A DNA stretch of 64,000 bases, taken from NCBI RefSeq assembly GCF_003850245.1, contig NZ_CP031015.1, forward strand, positions 1,364,001-1,428,000, given 5' to 3'. The position numbers and the translations under genes are program-made. This document shows positions 9,379 through 19,226 of this stretch, in pieces. Under the pieces are notes generated by a model. It saw only the letters and a list, made by a program, of their open reading frames with translations. It did not search any database and was not told the origin of the DNA. Every line of letters starts with the position of its first letter. Position 1 is the stretch's first letter. This DNA comes from Microbacterium sp. ABRD28. GTDB lineage: Bacteria; Actinomycetota; Actinomycetes; Actinomycetales; Microbacteriaceae.

Positions 9379-9393
9379 ATGAGGCGAACCTAA
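9379..9393 (-). promoter_or_regulatory. DtxR/IdeR-like iron box upstream of sdh
   Basis: The minus strand reads TTAGGTTCGCCTCAT. The first seven bases match the actinobacterial iron box TTAGGTTAGGCTCACCTAA exactly; counting the following bases, 13 of 19 positions agree. It would cover about -24 to -43 of the candidate sdh promoter. Iron control of succinate dehydrogenase is known in corynebacteria, acting through DtxR and RipA. The assignment here is inference. Confidence 0.35.
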
Positions 9394-9394
9394 C

Positions 9395-9412
9395 TGTCTC
9401 GATATCGAGACA
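9395..9412. promoter_or_regulatory. 18-bp perfect palindrome (operator) between sdhC and manC
   Basis: TGTCTCGATATCGAGACA is its own reverse complement over all 18 bases. It lies between divergent sdhC and the guanylyltransferase gene, two bases from the iron-box-like site and centred about 60 bases upstream of the candidate sdh transcription start. A dimeric regulator is the natural ligand; none can be named. Confidence 0.5.
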
Positions 9413-9486
9413 AGAGGATGCCGCCTCGGGCCCTCCGGACCGGCTCGCCGTGGCGCTGCGAGACCGGATCGGAAACACGGGCCGGA

Positions 9487-9492
9487 TACCCT
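9487..9492 (+). promoter_or_regulatory. -10 box (TACCCT) for the guanylyltransferase gene
   Basis: TACCCT, six bases before the ATG at 9499; leaderless layout. Confidence 0.5.
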
Positions 9493-9498
9493 GTCGCC

Positions 9499-10614
9499 AT
9501 GCCTGAACCCATCGCCGACTTCTACGCCGTGATCCCCGCCGGCGGCATCGGCAGCCGGCTGTGGCCGCTGTCGAGGGCCGACGCACCCAAGTTCCTCCAC
9601 GATCTCACCGGATCGGGGCAGACGCTGCTGCGCGACACCTGGGACCGGCTCGAGCCGCTGAGCGGATCCGACCGCATCGCGGTGGTCACGGGGCGCGCGC
9701 ACCGCGCCGCCGTCGAGCGCGAGCTCCCGGGCATTCCCGACAAGAACGTCTTCCTCGAGTCCGAACCCCGCGACTCCACGGCAGCGATCGGCCTCGCCGC
9801 CGCCATCCTCGTCCGCCGCGAACCCGACGTCATCATCGGCTCGTTCGCCGCCGACCACGTCATCCGCCCCACCCACCTGTTCGACTGGGGAGTCCGGCAG
9901 GCGATCGCCGTCGCGCGCGAGGGATACATCTGCACCCTCGGCATCCAGCCGACGGAGCCGTCGATCGGATTCGGCTACATCAAGAAGGGTTCCGAGCTCA
10001 TCGTCGAGGGGGCGCCCGAGGCAGCCCTCGTCGAGCGCTTCGTGGAGAAGCCCGACCTCGACACCGCACGGGAGTATTTCGCCGACCGCTCCTACCTGTG
10101 GAACGCCGGCATGTTCATCTCGCGCGCCGATGTGCTTCTCGCCGCGATCGAGGAGAACCGTCCGGAGCTCCACGCCGGGCTGATCGAACTCGCCGAAGCG
10201 TGGGACGACCGGGAACGCCGGGGGCCCGTCGTCGACCGGGTGTGGCCGACGCTGGAGAAGATCGCCATCGACTACAGCGTCGCCGAGCCCGCGGCCGCGG
10301 CGGGGCGCCTGGCCGTCATCCCCGGTCACTTCGACTGGGACGACGTGGGCGATTTCGCCAGCCTCACCAAGCTCAACTCGCACGGACGCGGCAACGACCT
10401 CGCGATCCTCGGTGAGAACGCCCGGATCCTCGCCGATACCTCTAGCGGCATCGTCGTCTCGCAGACCCAACGGATCATCAGCGTGATCGGCGTCAAGGAC
10501 ATCGTCATCGTCGACACCGACGACGCGTTGCTGGTCACCACCAGCGAGAACGCGCAGCGCGTGAAGGGCGTCGTCGACGCCCTGAAGCTCACCGGACGCG
10601 GCGACGTCCTCTGA
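9499..10614 (+). CDS. manC: Mannose-1-phosphate guanylyltransferase
   Basis: This 371-residue enzyme makes GDP-mannose from mannose-1-phosphate and GTP. The nucleotidyltransferase signature is near the N-terminus: VIPAGGIGSRLWPLSR, with the G-x-G-x-R-x-W-P consensus, followed by APKFLHDLTG. Further family motifs are FAADHVI, GFGYIKKG, FVEKP and LWNAGMF. There is no isomerase (cupin) domain, so it is the short monofunctional type. The start ATG is supported by TACCCT six bases upstream and the direct start into the catalytic strand. It is transcribed away from sdhC. GDP-mannose would serve glycan and lipoglycan synthesis. Confidence 0.93.
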   Translation: MPEPIADFYAVIPAGGIGSRLWPLSRADAPKFLHDLTGSGQTLLRDTWDRLEPLSGSDRIAVVTGRAHRAAVERELPGIPDKNVFLESEPRDSTAAIGLAAAILVRREPDVIIGSFAADHVIRPTHLFDWGVRQAIAVAREGYICTLGIQPTEPSIGFGYIKKGSELIVEGAPEAALVERFVEKPDLDTAREYFADRSYLWNAGMFISRADVLLAAIEENRPELHAGLIELAEAWDDRERRGPVVDRVWPTLEKIAIDYSVAEPAAAAGRLAVIPGHFDWDDVGDFASLTKLNSHGRGNDLAILGENARILADTSSGIVVSQTQRIISVIGVKDIVIVDTDDALLVTTSENAQRVKGVVDALKLTGRGDVL

Positions 10615-10794
10615 CCCGATGAGGGGCCGCCCGACGGGCGCGGAAGCGTGGCATCCGGCCTTTTGGTCACGCGCAGATTGCGTCTTTGTAACCTTTGGGT
10701 ACGCCGGGCTCAGCACGTCTACCCGTGCGCTGTCACAGTAGGTAACTTTGTGCAGTCCCCGTGAAGGACGCGGGGCATCGATGTGGAGGCTGAG

Positions 10795-11907
10795 TTGACC
10801 ATCTCACGCACCAAGAAGCTCGCTGGCGCTGCCGCCGCCGCGGGCCTGCTCGTGGCCCTGGCGGGCTGCGGCGCCGCACCCGAAGCAGCGCCGTCCGGAG
10901 AAGCATCCGGTGGGGGCGAGGCGACGTCCGACTTCAAGGCCTGCATGGTCTCCGACGCGGGCGGGTTCGACGACAAGTCGTTCAATCAGCTGGGCCTCGA
11001 AGGCCTGACCGCCGCATCCGAGGAACTCGGCTTCGAGATCGCGACGACCGAGTCGCAGTCCGAGAGCGACTACGCCGCCAACCTCGACAACCTCGCCGCC
11101 GAGGGCTGCAACTTCATCGTCTCGGTCGGCTTCCTGCTCTCGGCTCCCACCGTCGAGGCGGCTCTGGCCAACCCCGAGATCCAGTACGCGATCATCGACG
11201 ACTACGCCGACAACGACTTCGACGGCGAGACCGATGCCCCGAACATCAAGCCGCTCGTCTTCGACACCGCGCAGGCCGCGTTCCTCGCCGGCTACGCGTC
11301 GGCGTCGTACAGCGAGTCCGGCATCGTCGGCACCTTCGGTGGCGCCAAGATCCCGCCGGTGACCATCTTCATGGACGGCTTCCAGATGGGCGTCGAGTAC
11401 TGGAACGAGCAGAAGGGCGAGGACGTCCAGGTCGTCGGCTGGGACATGGAGACCCAGGAGGGCCAGTTCACCGAGGAGTTCCTCGCGAACGACACCGCCA
11501 AGCAGGTCGCGCAGGGTCTGATCGACCAGGGCGCCGACGTGCTGCTGCCGGTCGGTGGCCCGATCTACCAGTCGGCCGCTGAGGCGATCCGTGACTCGGG
11601 CGGCAACATCGCGCTGCTCGGTGTCGACGCCGACGTGTACGAGACCGACCCGAGCGTCGCCGACCTGCTGCTGGTGTCCGTGCTCAAGGGCATGGACGTC
11701 GCCGTGAGCGAAGCCGCGACCGAGGCGGCGAACGGCGAGTTCGACCCGACCCCGTTCATCGGCACGCTCGAGAACGACGGCGTCGGCATCTCCTCGTTCC
11801 ACGACTTCGAGTCGCTCGTCGACCCGGCGCTCGCGGACGAGCTGGAGGAGATCCGCGCGGGCATCATCGACGGGTCGATCGACGCCCGTTCGCCTGCATC
11901 GCCGTAA
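10795..11907 (+). CDS. BMP-family nucleoside-binding lipoprotein
   Basis: This substrate-binding component of a nucleoside ABC importer has 370 residues and belongs to the BMP/PnrA family. A signal peptide ends in the lipobox ALAGC (Cys25), followed by a Gly/Ser-rich linker and the BMP opening MVSDAGGFDDKSFNQ. I chose the TTG at 10795 because GGAGG ends five bases before it; a GTG four codons earlier would overlap that site. It heads the nucleoside operon and is separated from the ATPase gene by a strong hairpin, which probably keeps its mRNA more abundant. Substrate identity is inferred from the downstream cdd, deoA and add genes. No clear promoter was seen in the 180 bases upstream. Confidence 0.93.
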   Translation: MTISRTKKLAGAAAAAGLLVALAGCGAAPEAAPSGEASGGGEATSDFKACMVSDAGGFDDKSFNQLGLEGLTAASEELGFEIATTESQSESDYAANLDNLAAEGCNFIVSVGFLLSAPTVEAALANPEIQYAIIDDYADNDFDGETDAPNIKPLVFDTAQAAFLAGYASASYSESGIVGTFGGAKIPPVTIFMDGFQMGVEYWNEQKGEDVQVVGWDMETQEGQFTEEFLANDTAKQVAQGLIDQGADVLLPVGGPIYQSAAEAIRDSGGNIALLGVDADVYETDPSVADLLLVSVLKGMDVAVSEAATEAANGEFDPTPFIGTLENDGVGISSFHDFESLVDPALADELEEIRAGIIDGSIDARSPASP

Positions 11908-11926
11908 CACCTCTTCGAAACACACC

Positions 11927-11962
11927 GGCGGCCGGACAGATGCGTGCATCTGTCCGGCCGCC
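11927..11962 (+). terminator. 16-bp perfect hairpin, attenuator between binding protein and ATPase genes
   Basis: GGCGGCCGGACAGATG and its exact reverse complement are separated by the four-base loop CGTG. No U-tract follows. Such a stem after a binding-protein gene usually stabilises the upstream message and lowers readthrough, fitting the higher need for binding protein than transporter. Confidence 0.75.
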
Positions 11963-11974
11963 TCACGACTCGAT

Positions 11975-11980
11975 TAGATT
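11975..11980 (+). promoter_or_regulatory. -10 box (TAGATT) before the nucleoside ABC ATPase gene
   Basis: TAGATT, seven bases before the ATG at 11988 and just after the hairpin. It could give a second, leaderless transcript for the transporter genes. Confidence 0.45.
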
Positions 11981-11987
11981 GGCGGCT

Positions 11988-13516
<1,529 letters not shown>

Positions 13517-13520
<4 letters not shown>

Positions 13521-14881
13521 GCGGTCTTCCCCCCGAGGGCACGAACCTCGGTCCCGGCGTCGATCCCGGGATCACCCGCACGGCGCAGGGCGAACCGGGC
13601 GTGCAGACGCCGGTCGCCGAGATCCCGCCGCCCCCGCGGCAGAACCAGATCATCCGCGAGATCCTGCGCAGCAACGCCGTCGCGACGGTGCTGGCGATCG
13701 TGCTGGCGATGCTCATCGGCGGCGTGCTCGTGGCCTTCACCAACCCCGAGGTGCAGCGGACGTCGGGCTACTTCTTCGCTCGCCCCCAGGACACCCTCGT
13801 CGCCGTCTGGGATGCGGTCGCGGGCGCCTACGCCGCGCTGTTCCGGGGCGCGATCTGGAATTACGAGGCGGAGACGTTCGTCCGCGCGATCAAGCCGATC
13901 ACCGACACCCTGAACTTCGCCACGCCGCTGATCGCCGCAGGCCTCGGCGTGGGACTGGCCTTCCGCGTCGGCCTGTTCAACATCGGCGCCCGTGGTCAGA
14001 TGCTCATCGGCGTGACCACCGCCGCGTTCGTAGCCACTGGCATCAGCGCCCCGCTCTTCATCCACCTGCCGCTGACGATCGCGGCCGGCATCGTGGGCGG
14101 CATGATCTGGGGTGGCCTCGTGGGTCTCCTCAAAGCGCGCACCGGGGCGAACGAAGTGATCCTCACGATCATGTTGAACTTCGTGGCGTTCTACTTCCTC
14201 TCCTGGCTGCTGAACACCCCGGGTCTGCTGCAGCGTCCCGGCGGGTCGCAGCCGATCTCATCGCCCACCCCCGCCTCGGCGCAGTTCCCGAGCCTGTTCG
14301 GCGCGCCGCTGACGGTGAACTGGGGATTCATCGTAGCGATCGCCGCGACGGTCTTCGTCTGGTGGCTCGTCGAGCGGTCGAGCCTCGGCTTCCGCATGCG
14401 CGCGGTCGGAGAGAACCCGTTCGCTGCCCGCGCGGCCGGCATCAACGTCGAGCGCATCATCATCTATGCGATGGCCTTCGCCGGCGGACTGGCCGGACTC
14501 GCCGGGGTCAATCAGATCTCGGGGACGATCACCAGCGGCTTCGGCAACGGCATCGATGCGGGCATCGGCTTCGACGCGATCACCGTCGCCCTGCTCGGTC
14601 GCAGCAGGGCGTGGGGCGTCTTCGCCGCCGGCATCCTGTTCGGAGCCCTGAAGGCCGGCAGCTTCACGATGCAGGTCTCCGAGGGGATTCCCGTCGACAT
14701 CGTCGTGGTCGTCCAGGCGCTCATCGTGCTCTTCATCGCCGCACCGCCCCTGGTGAGGACGATCTTCTTCCTCCCGAAGGACCCCGGTGAGCTCTCGGCC
14801 GGCCGGCGCGCGCGCCGAGCCGCGAAGGCCGCCGCGAAGAACACGTCCGCACCCGCACGCAAGGAGGAGGTGAGCGCATGA
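13517..14881 (+). CDS. Nucleoside ABC transporter permease 1
   Basis: This 454-residue membrane protein belongs to the BPD_transp_2 family (NupP/YufP-like). The first 60 residues are Pro- and Gly-rich and cytoplasmic. About eight to ten hydrophobic segments follow, with the family-typical stretches FRVGLFNIGARGQMLIG and FRMRAVGENPFAARAAGI, the latter being the ATPase-coupling loop. The basic Ala-rich tail ends at an ATGA overlap with the second permease. It forms the pore together with the next gene product. Confidence 0.93.
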
Positions 14882-16173
14882 GCACCGCGACCGTGAACCC
14901 CGCCCCCGCCGAGGCCGACGAGGTCATCACCCGTCAGACCGTGCGCCAGCGGCGTTGGAAGCTCGCGATCTCGCTCGCCGTCGCCACCGTCCTCATCGGC
15001 ATCATGGCCTTCGCGTTCCCGCGCGACGGGGTGAGCACGTATCGACTGGGCGACCGCACCTCGTCGGTCGACCTCGGGGACATCGGACTGCCGACGTTCG
15101 CCACCGTCGCCGTCTGCGTCGTCCTGATGGTCATCATGACCGCGTACGCGGTGTGGGCGGCCTACACCTACCGGCGCCCGGGGCTCTGGCTCCCGATCGT
15201 GTTCGCGTTCGTGGCCGTGTTCGCCTTCCTCACGTGGTCGGCCGCCGACGGACTGGTCCCGGTGACGGGTCTGCTCTTCGGGGCGGTCTCGCTGTCGGTG
15301 CCGCTGGTGTTCGGCGCGCTCGGCGGTGTCATCGGCGAGCGCGCGGGTGTGGTCAACGTCGCGATCGAGGCCCAGTTCCTCTTCGCGGCGTTCTCCTCGG
15401 CGATCGTCGCGTCGATCACCGGCTCGTTCCTCCTCGGGCTCGTCGCGGCGATGCTGGCCGGCGCGCTCGTGGCCTCGGTGCTCGCGGCGTTCTCGATCAA
15501 GTACCTCGTCGATCAGGTGATCGTCGGCGTGGTCCTCAACGTCCTCATCACGGGCCTCACAAGCTTCCTCCACGGGGCGCTGCTGACCCCCAACTCCGAG
15601 GCGCTGAACTCCCCGCCGCGCTTCCCGCGCTGGGCGATCCCGTTCCTCTCCGACATCCCCGTCATCGGACCGGTCGTGTTCAATCAGACGCTGATCGTCT
15701 ACATCATGTACATCGCCGTCCCGCTCGTGGCGTGGGGCCTGTACAAGACCCGCTGGGGTCTGCGGCTTCGCGCGGTCGGCGAGCATCCGCAGGCCGCCGA
15801 CACCGTCGGCATCCGGGTGAACCCGACCCGCTTCTGGAACGTCCTCCTCGCCGGCGCTGTGGCCGGCATCGGCGGCGCGTACTTCACGCTCGGCTCGGTG
15901 GGGTCCTTCGACAAGGAGATGACCGGAGGTCTCGGATTCATCGCGCTGGCCGCCGTCATCTTCGGCGGCTGGGATCCGGTGAAGGCCTCTCTGGCGGCGC
16001 TGCTGTTCGGGTTCGCCACGAACCTGCGGACGCTGCTGACCAACCTGGGATCGCCGATCCCGTCGGAATTCATGGCGATGCTGCCGTACGTCGTGACGGT
16101 CCTGGCGGTGGTCGGCTTCGCCGGCCAGGTGCGCGGACCTGCGGCGGCGGGCAAGCCGTACATCAAGGGGTGA
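14878..16173 (+). CDS. Nucleoside ABC transporter permease 2
   Basis: The second BPD_transp_2-type permease (431 residues, NupQ/YufQ-like) has about ten membrane segments. Family stretches include GERAGVVNVAIEAQFLF and LRLRAVGEHPQAADTVGI, matching the coupling loop of permease 1. Compared with typical NupQ proteins there is an extra N-terminal region with three predicted helices (residues 30-125). The end SPIPSEFMAMLPYVVTVLAVV is conserved in the family. The cytidine deaminase start lies three bases after its stop, so the catabolic genes are part of the same transcript. Confidence 0.93.
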   Translation: MSTATVNPAPAEADEVITRQTVRQRRWKLAISLAVATVLIGIMAFAFPRDGVSTYRLGDRTSSVDLGDIGLPTFATVAVCVVLMVIMTAYAVWAAYTYRRPGLWLPIVFAFVAVFAFLTWSAADGLVPVTGLLFGAVSLSVPLVFGALGGVIGERAGVVNVAIEAQFLFAAFSSAIVASITGSFLLGLVAAMLAGALVASVLAAFSIKYLVDQVIVGVVLNVLITGLTSFLHGALLTPNSEALNSPPRFPRWAIPFLSDIPVIGPVVFNQTLIVYIMYIAVPLVAWGLYKTRWGLRLRAVGEHPQAADTVGIRVNPTRFWNVLLAGAVAGIGGAYFTLGSVGSFDKEMTGGLGFIALAAVIFGGWDPVKASLAALLFGFATNLRTLLTNLGSPIPSEFMAMLPYVVTVLAVVGFAGQVRGPAAAGKPYIKG

Positions 16174-16175
16174 GT

Positions 16176-16658
16176 GTGGCACGACGATCCGGACGCGGCT
16201 GGGACGCGTCATCCGACGACCATGACGATCAGGTCCCGGTCGATATCGACTGGGACCACCTGAGGACCGTCGCCAACGAGGCGGCATCGCGGGCTTACGC
16301 ACCGTACTCGCGCTATCGCGTGGGCGCGGCGGCGCTCGTCTCCGACGGGCGCGTGGTGGCGGGGTGCAACGTCGAGAACGCCTCCTACGGCGTCACCCTC
16401 TGCGCGGAATGCGGGCTGGTGTCGGAGCTGCACATGTCCGGCGGCGGTCAGCTCGTCGCCTTCCTGTGCGTCAACGGCGAGGGCGAGACGATCATGCCGT
16501 GCGGTCGCTGCCGGCAGCTGCTGTTCGAGCACGCGATCCCCGGGATGCTGCTGGAGACCGTCTCGGGCATCCGTACCATCGACGAGGTGCTGCCCGATGC
16601 CTTCGGTCCGCGCGATCTCGAGGCGCGGCCGAACCGCGAGTCGGAGTCGGCGCGATGA
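16176..16658 (+). CDS. cdd: Cytidine deaminase
   Basis: This enzyme converts cytidine and deoxycytidine to uridine and deoxyuridine. It has 160 residues, slightly longer than the usual 130 because of an acidic N-terminal stretch of about 25 residues. All catalytic elements are present: CNVENASYG, the CAE motif in TLCAECG (zinc-binding Cys and proton-shuttling Glu) and the second zinc pair in PCGRCRQ. The start is the GTG at 16176, three bases after the permease stop. Its TGA overlaps the deoA ATG (ATGA). It supplies uridine or deoxyuridine to the phosphorylase encoded next. Confidence 0.95.
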   Translation: MARRSGRGWDASSDDHDDQVPVDIDWDHLRTVANEAASRAYAPYSRYRVGAAALVSDGRVVAGCNVENASYGVTLCAECGLVSELHMSGGGQLVAFLCVNGEGETIMPCGRCRQLLFEHAIPGMLLETVSGIRTIDEVLPDAFGPRDLEARPNRESESAR

Positions 16659-17965
16659 GCGGTGCTGCCGCACCCGAGCCCTTCGACGCCGTCGATGTCA
16701 TCCGCGCCAAGCGCGACGGCAAGCCGGTCTCCGAGGACGCGCTGCGATGGATGATCGATGCGTACACCCGCGGCTACGTCATGGACGCGCAGATGTCGGC
16801 GTTCACGATGGCGGTGCTGCTCAACGGCATGTCGCGGGACGAGATCCGCGTGATGACCGACGCGATGATCGCCTCCGGCGAGCGGATGAGCTTCGAGGGT
16901 CTCGGCAAGACCACCGTCGACAAGCACTCCACCGGCGGCGTCGGTGACAAGATCACCCTCCCCCTCGCGCCGCTCGTCGCGGCCTTCGGCGTGGCTGTTC
17001 CGCAGCTCTCGGGCCGCGGGCTCGGGCACACCGGTGGCACGCTCGACAAGCTGGAGTCGATCCCCGGTTGGCGCGCCGCGCTGTCGAACGACGAACTCCA
17101 CGCGCAGCTGCGCGACGTCGGAGCGGTCATCTGCGCCGCGGGCTCGGGCCTGGCGCCGGCGGACAAGCGCCTCTACGCACTGCGTGATGTCACCGGGACC
17201 GTCGAGGCCATCCCGCTCATCGCATCGAGCATCATGTCCAAGAAGATCGCGGAGGGGACGGCCGCGCTGGTGCTGGACGTGAAGTTCGGCTCGGGCGCGT
17301 TCATGCAGGACATCGACCGAGCCCGCGAGCTCGCGAGCACGATGGTCGGACTCGGCACCGATTCGGGCGTGGCGACCACGGCACTCCTCACCGACATGAA
17401 CACGCCGCTGGGTCTTGCGATCGGCAACGCCAACGAGGTGCGCGAGTCTGTCGAGGTGCTCGCCGGTGGGGGCCCTGCCGACGTCGTCGAACTGACCGTC
17501 GCGCTGGCGCGCGAGATGCTCGCCCTCGCCGGTCAGCCGGATGCCGACGTGGCGGCCGCCCTGCAGGACGGTCGGGCGATGGACGTCTGGAGGGCGATGA
17601 TCCGCGCCCAGGACGGCGACCCCGACGCCGCACTCCCCACGGCACGCGAGACGCACACCGTCACCGCGCCGCGCGGGGGCATCGTCACCCGCATGGAGGC
17701 GCTGCCCTTCGGCATCGCCGCCTGGCGCCTGGGAGCGGGCCGCGCCCGGGCCGAGGACGCCGTCATCCACGCGGCCGGTATCGACCTGCACGTCAAGCCC
17801 GGCGACGAGGTCGCCGAAGGCGCACCCGTCTTCACCCTCTCGGCCGATGATCCGGCCCGTTTCGCCCGGGCACTGGACGCCGTCGAGGGGGCGTGGGACA
17901 TTGGCGAAGACGCGCCCGCCGCGTCATCCCTCGTTCGCGAACGCATCACCGCCGACTCGATCTGA
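16655..17965 (+). CDS. deoA: Thymidine/pyrimidine-nucleoside phosphorylase
   Basis: This 436-residue protein splits pyrimidine nucleosides with phosphate to free base and (deoxy)ribose-1-phosphate. The phosphate-binding KHSTGGVGDK and the family signature SGRGLGHTGGTLDKLE are intact, followed by SSIMSKKIAEG and the C-terminal domain typical of the family (THTVTAPRGGIVTRM). It overlaps cdd by four bases. The adenosine deaminase gene begins 32 bases downstream. With cdd it forms a complete route from cytidine to uracil plus pentose phosphate. Confidence 0.96.
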   Translation: MSGAAAPEPFDAVDVIRAKRDGKPVSEDALRWMIDAYTRGYVMDAQMSAFTMAVLLNGMSRDEIRVMTDAMIASGERMSFEGLGKTTVDKHSTGGVGDKITLPLAPLVAAFGVAVPQLSGRGLGHTGGTLDKLESIPGWRAALSNDELHAQLRDVGAVICAAGSGLAPADKRLYALRDVTGTVEAIPLIASSIMSKKIAEGTAALVLDVKFGSGAFMQDIDRARELASTMVGLGTDSGVATTALLTDMNTPLGLAIGNANEVRESVEVLAGGGPADVVELTVALAREMLALAGQPDADVAAALQDGRAMDVWRAMIRAQDGDPDAALPTARETHTVTAPRGGIVTRMEALPFGIAAWRLGAGRARAEDAVIHAAGIDLHVKPGDEVAEGAPVFTLSADDPARFARALDAVEGAWDIGEDAPAASSLVRERITADSI

Positions 17966-17997
17966 TTCGCCGCCCGCCCAACCCCCGGAGGAACACG

Positions 17998-19113
17998 ATG
18001 GCCATCGATCAGCACGGTGACGCCCAGCTGGAGGGTGTGTCTCTGCGGAGCCTGCCCAAGATCTCCCTGCACGACCACCTCGACGGCGGTCTGCGCCCCG
18101 CCACGATCGTGGAGCTCGCCGACGACGCCGACGTCGACCTGCCCGAGGACGACGCCGAGGCGCTCGGGGAGTGGTTCGCCGAGAAGAGCGACTCGGGGTC
18201 GCTCGTGGAGTACCTCAAGACCTTCGACGTCACCCTGTCGGTGCTGCAGACCCGCGAGGGCCTCACGCGCGTCGCCCGTGAGTTCGTCGAGGACCTCGCC
18301 GCCGACGGCGTGATCTACGGCGAGGTGCGGTGGGCGCCCGAGCAGCACCTCGGCGGCGGCCTCACCCTCGACGAGGTCGTGGAGGCGGTGCAGGACGGCA
18401 TCGAAGAGGGCGAAGATCTCGCCGCCGACGCCGGGCGCGACATCCGTGTCGGGCAGCTCATCACCGCCATGCGCCACACCGACCGCTCGCACGAGATCGC
18501 GCGGCTCGCGGTGGAGTGGCGCGGGCGCGGCGCCGTCGGGTTCGACATCGCCGGCCCCGAGGACGGCTTCCTCCCGTCGCGGCACCGCAAGGCGTTCGAC
18601 TACCTCGCCGGCCAGTTCTTCCCCGTCACCGTCCACGCCGGCGAGGCGGCGGGGCTCGAGTCCATCCGGTCGGCGCTCATCGACGGCCGCGCCCTGCGTC
18701 TCGGGCACGGCGTGCGCATCGCCGAAGACCTCGACATCGTGCAGCGGTCGGGCGAAGAAGTGCTCGTGGAGTTCGGCGACCTCGCCCGGTGGGTGCGCGA
18801 CCGCGAGATCCCGCTGGAGCTGTCGCCGTCGTCGAACCTGCAGACCGGTGCGATCCAGCGGTGGGGCACCGACCTCGAAGACCACCCGTTCGACCTGCTC
18901 TACCAGCTGGGTTTCGCGGTGACGGTCAACGTCGACAACCGGCTCATGAGCCGCACCTCGCTCACCCGCGAGCTCGCGCTCCTTGCCGAGGCCTTCGACT
19001 ACGGACTCGACGACCTCGAGGCGTTCCAGATGAACGCCGCCGCGGGCGCGTTCCTCCCTGTGGAGCAGCGCGAGGAGCTGATCGACCTCATCTCCGACGG
19101 CTTCGACCGCTAG
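17998..19113 (+). CDS. add: Adenosine deaminase
   Basis: This 371-residue metal-dependent hydrolase converts adenosine to inosine. Key elements are the metal-binding HxH in SLHDHLDGG, PTVHAGE-type VTVHAGEA with the metal His, LGHGVRIAED, the SPSSNLQTG substrate loop and the final metal Asp in VNVDNRL. Its start is an ATG with CCGGAGGAACACG just upstream, so it is translated with a leader, unlike most operon-leading genes here. It ends the nucleoside operon. The hairpin element at 19137-19224 follows its stop and may terminate the transcript. Confidence 0.95.
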   Translation: MAIDQHGDAQLEGVSLRSLPKISLHDHLDGGLRPATIVELADDADVDLPEDDAEALGEWFAEKSDSGSLVEYLKTFDVTLSVLQTREGLTRVAREFVEDLAADGVIYGEVRWAPEQHLGGGLTLDEVVEAVQDGIEEGEDLAADAGRDIRVGQLITAMRHTDRSHEIARLAVEWRGRGAVGFDIAGPEDGFLPSRHRKAFDYLAGQFFPVTVHAGEAAGLESIRSALIDGRALRLGHGVRIAEDLDIVQRSGEEVLVEFGDLARWVRDREIPLELSPSSNLQTGAIQRWGTDLEDHPFDLLYQLGFAVTVNVDNRLMSRTSLTRELALLAEAFDYGLDDLEAFQMNAAAGAFLPVEQREELIDLISDGFDR

Positions 19114-19136
19114 GCGCGGCGCCGGCCGCGTGCCGC

Positions 19137-19224
19137 TTCCCCAACTCCTGCAGAATCCCCGGCCGAGGCCCGAAACCCCGGATTTCGGCCTGTCGGGACG
19201 CCAGATGCAGGAGTTGGGGACATG
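19137..19224. repeat. Hairpin repeat element, copy 1 (CTCCTGCAG family)
   Basis: An 88-base element between convergent genes. The outer arms CCCCAACTCCTGCA (19139-19152) and TGCAGGAGTTGGGG (19206-19219) pair perfectly over 14 bases. An inner pair around CCGAAA/TTTCGG gives a second stem. Copies at 20178-20267 and 28936-29022 share arms, size and orientation. Confidence 0.75.
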
Positions 19225-19226
19225 CG

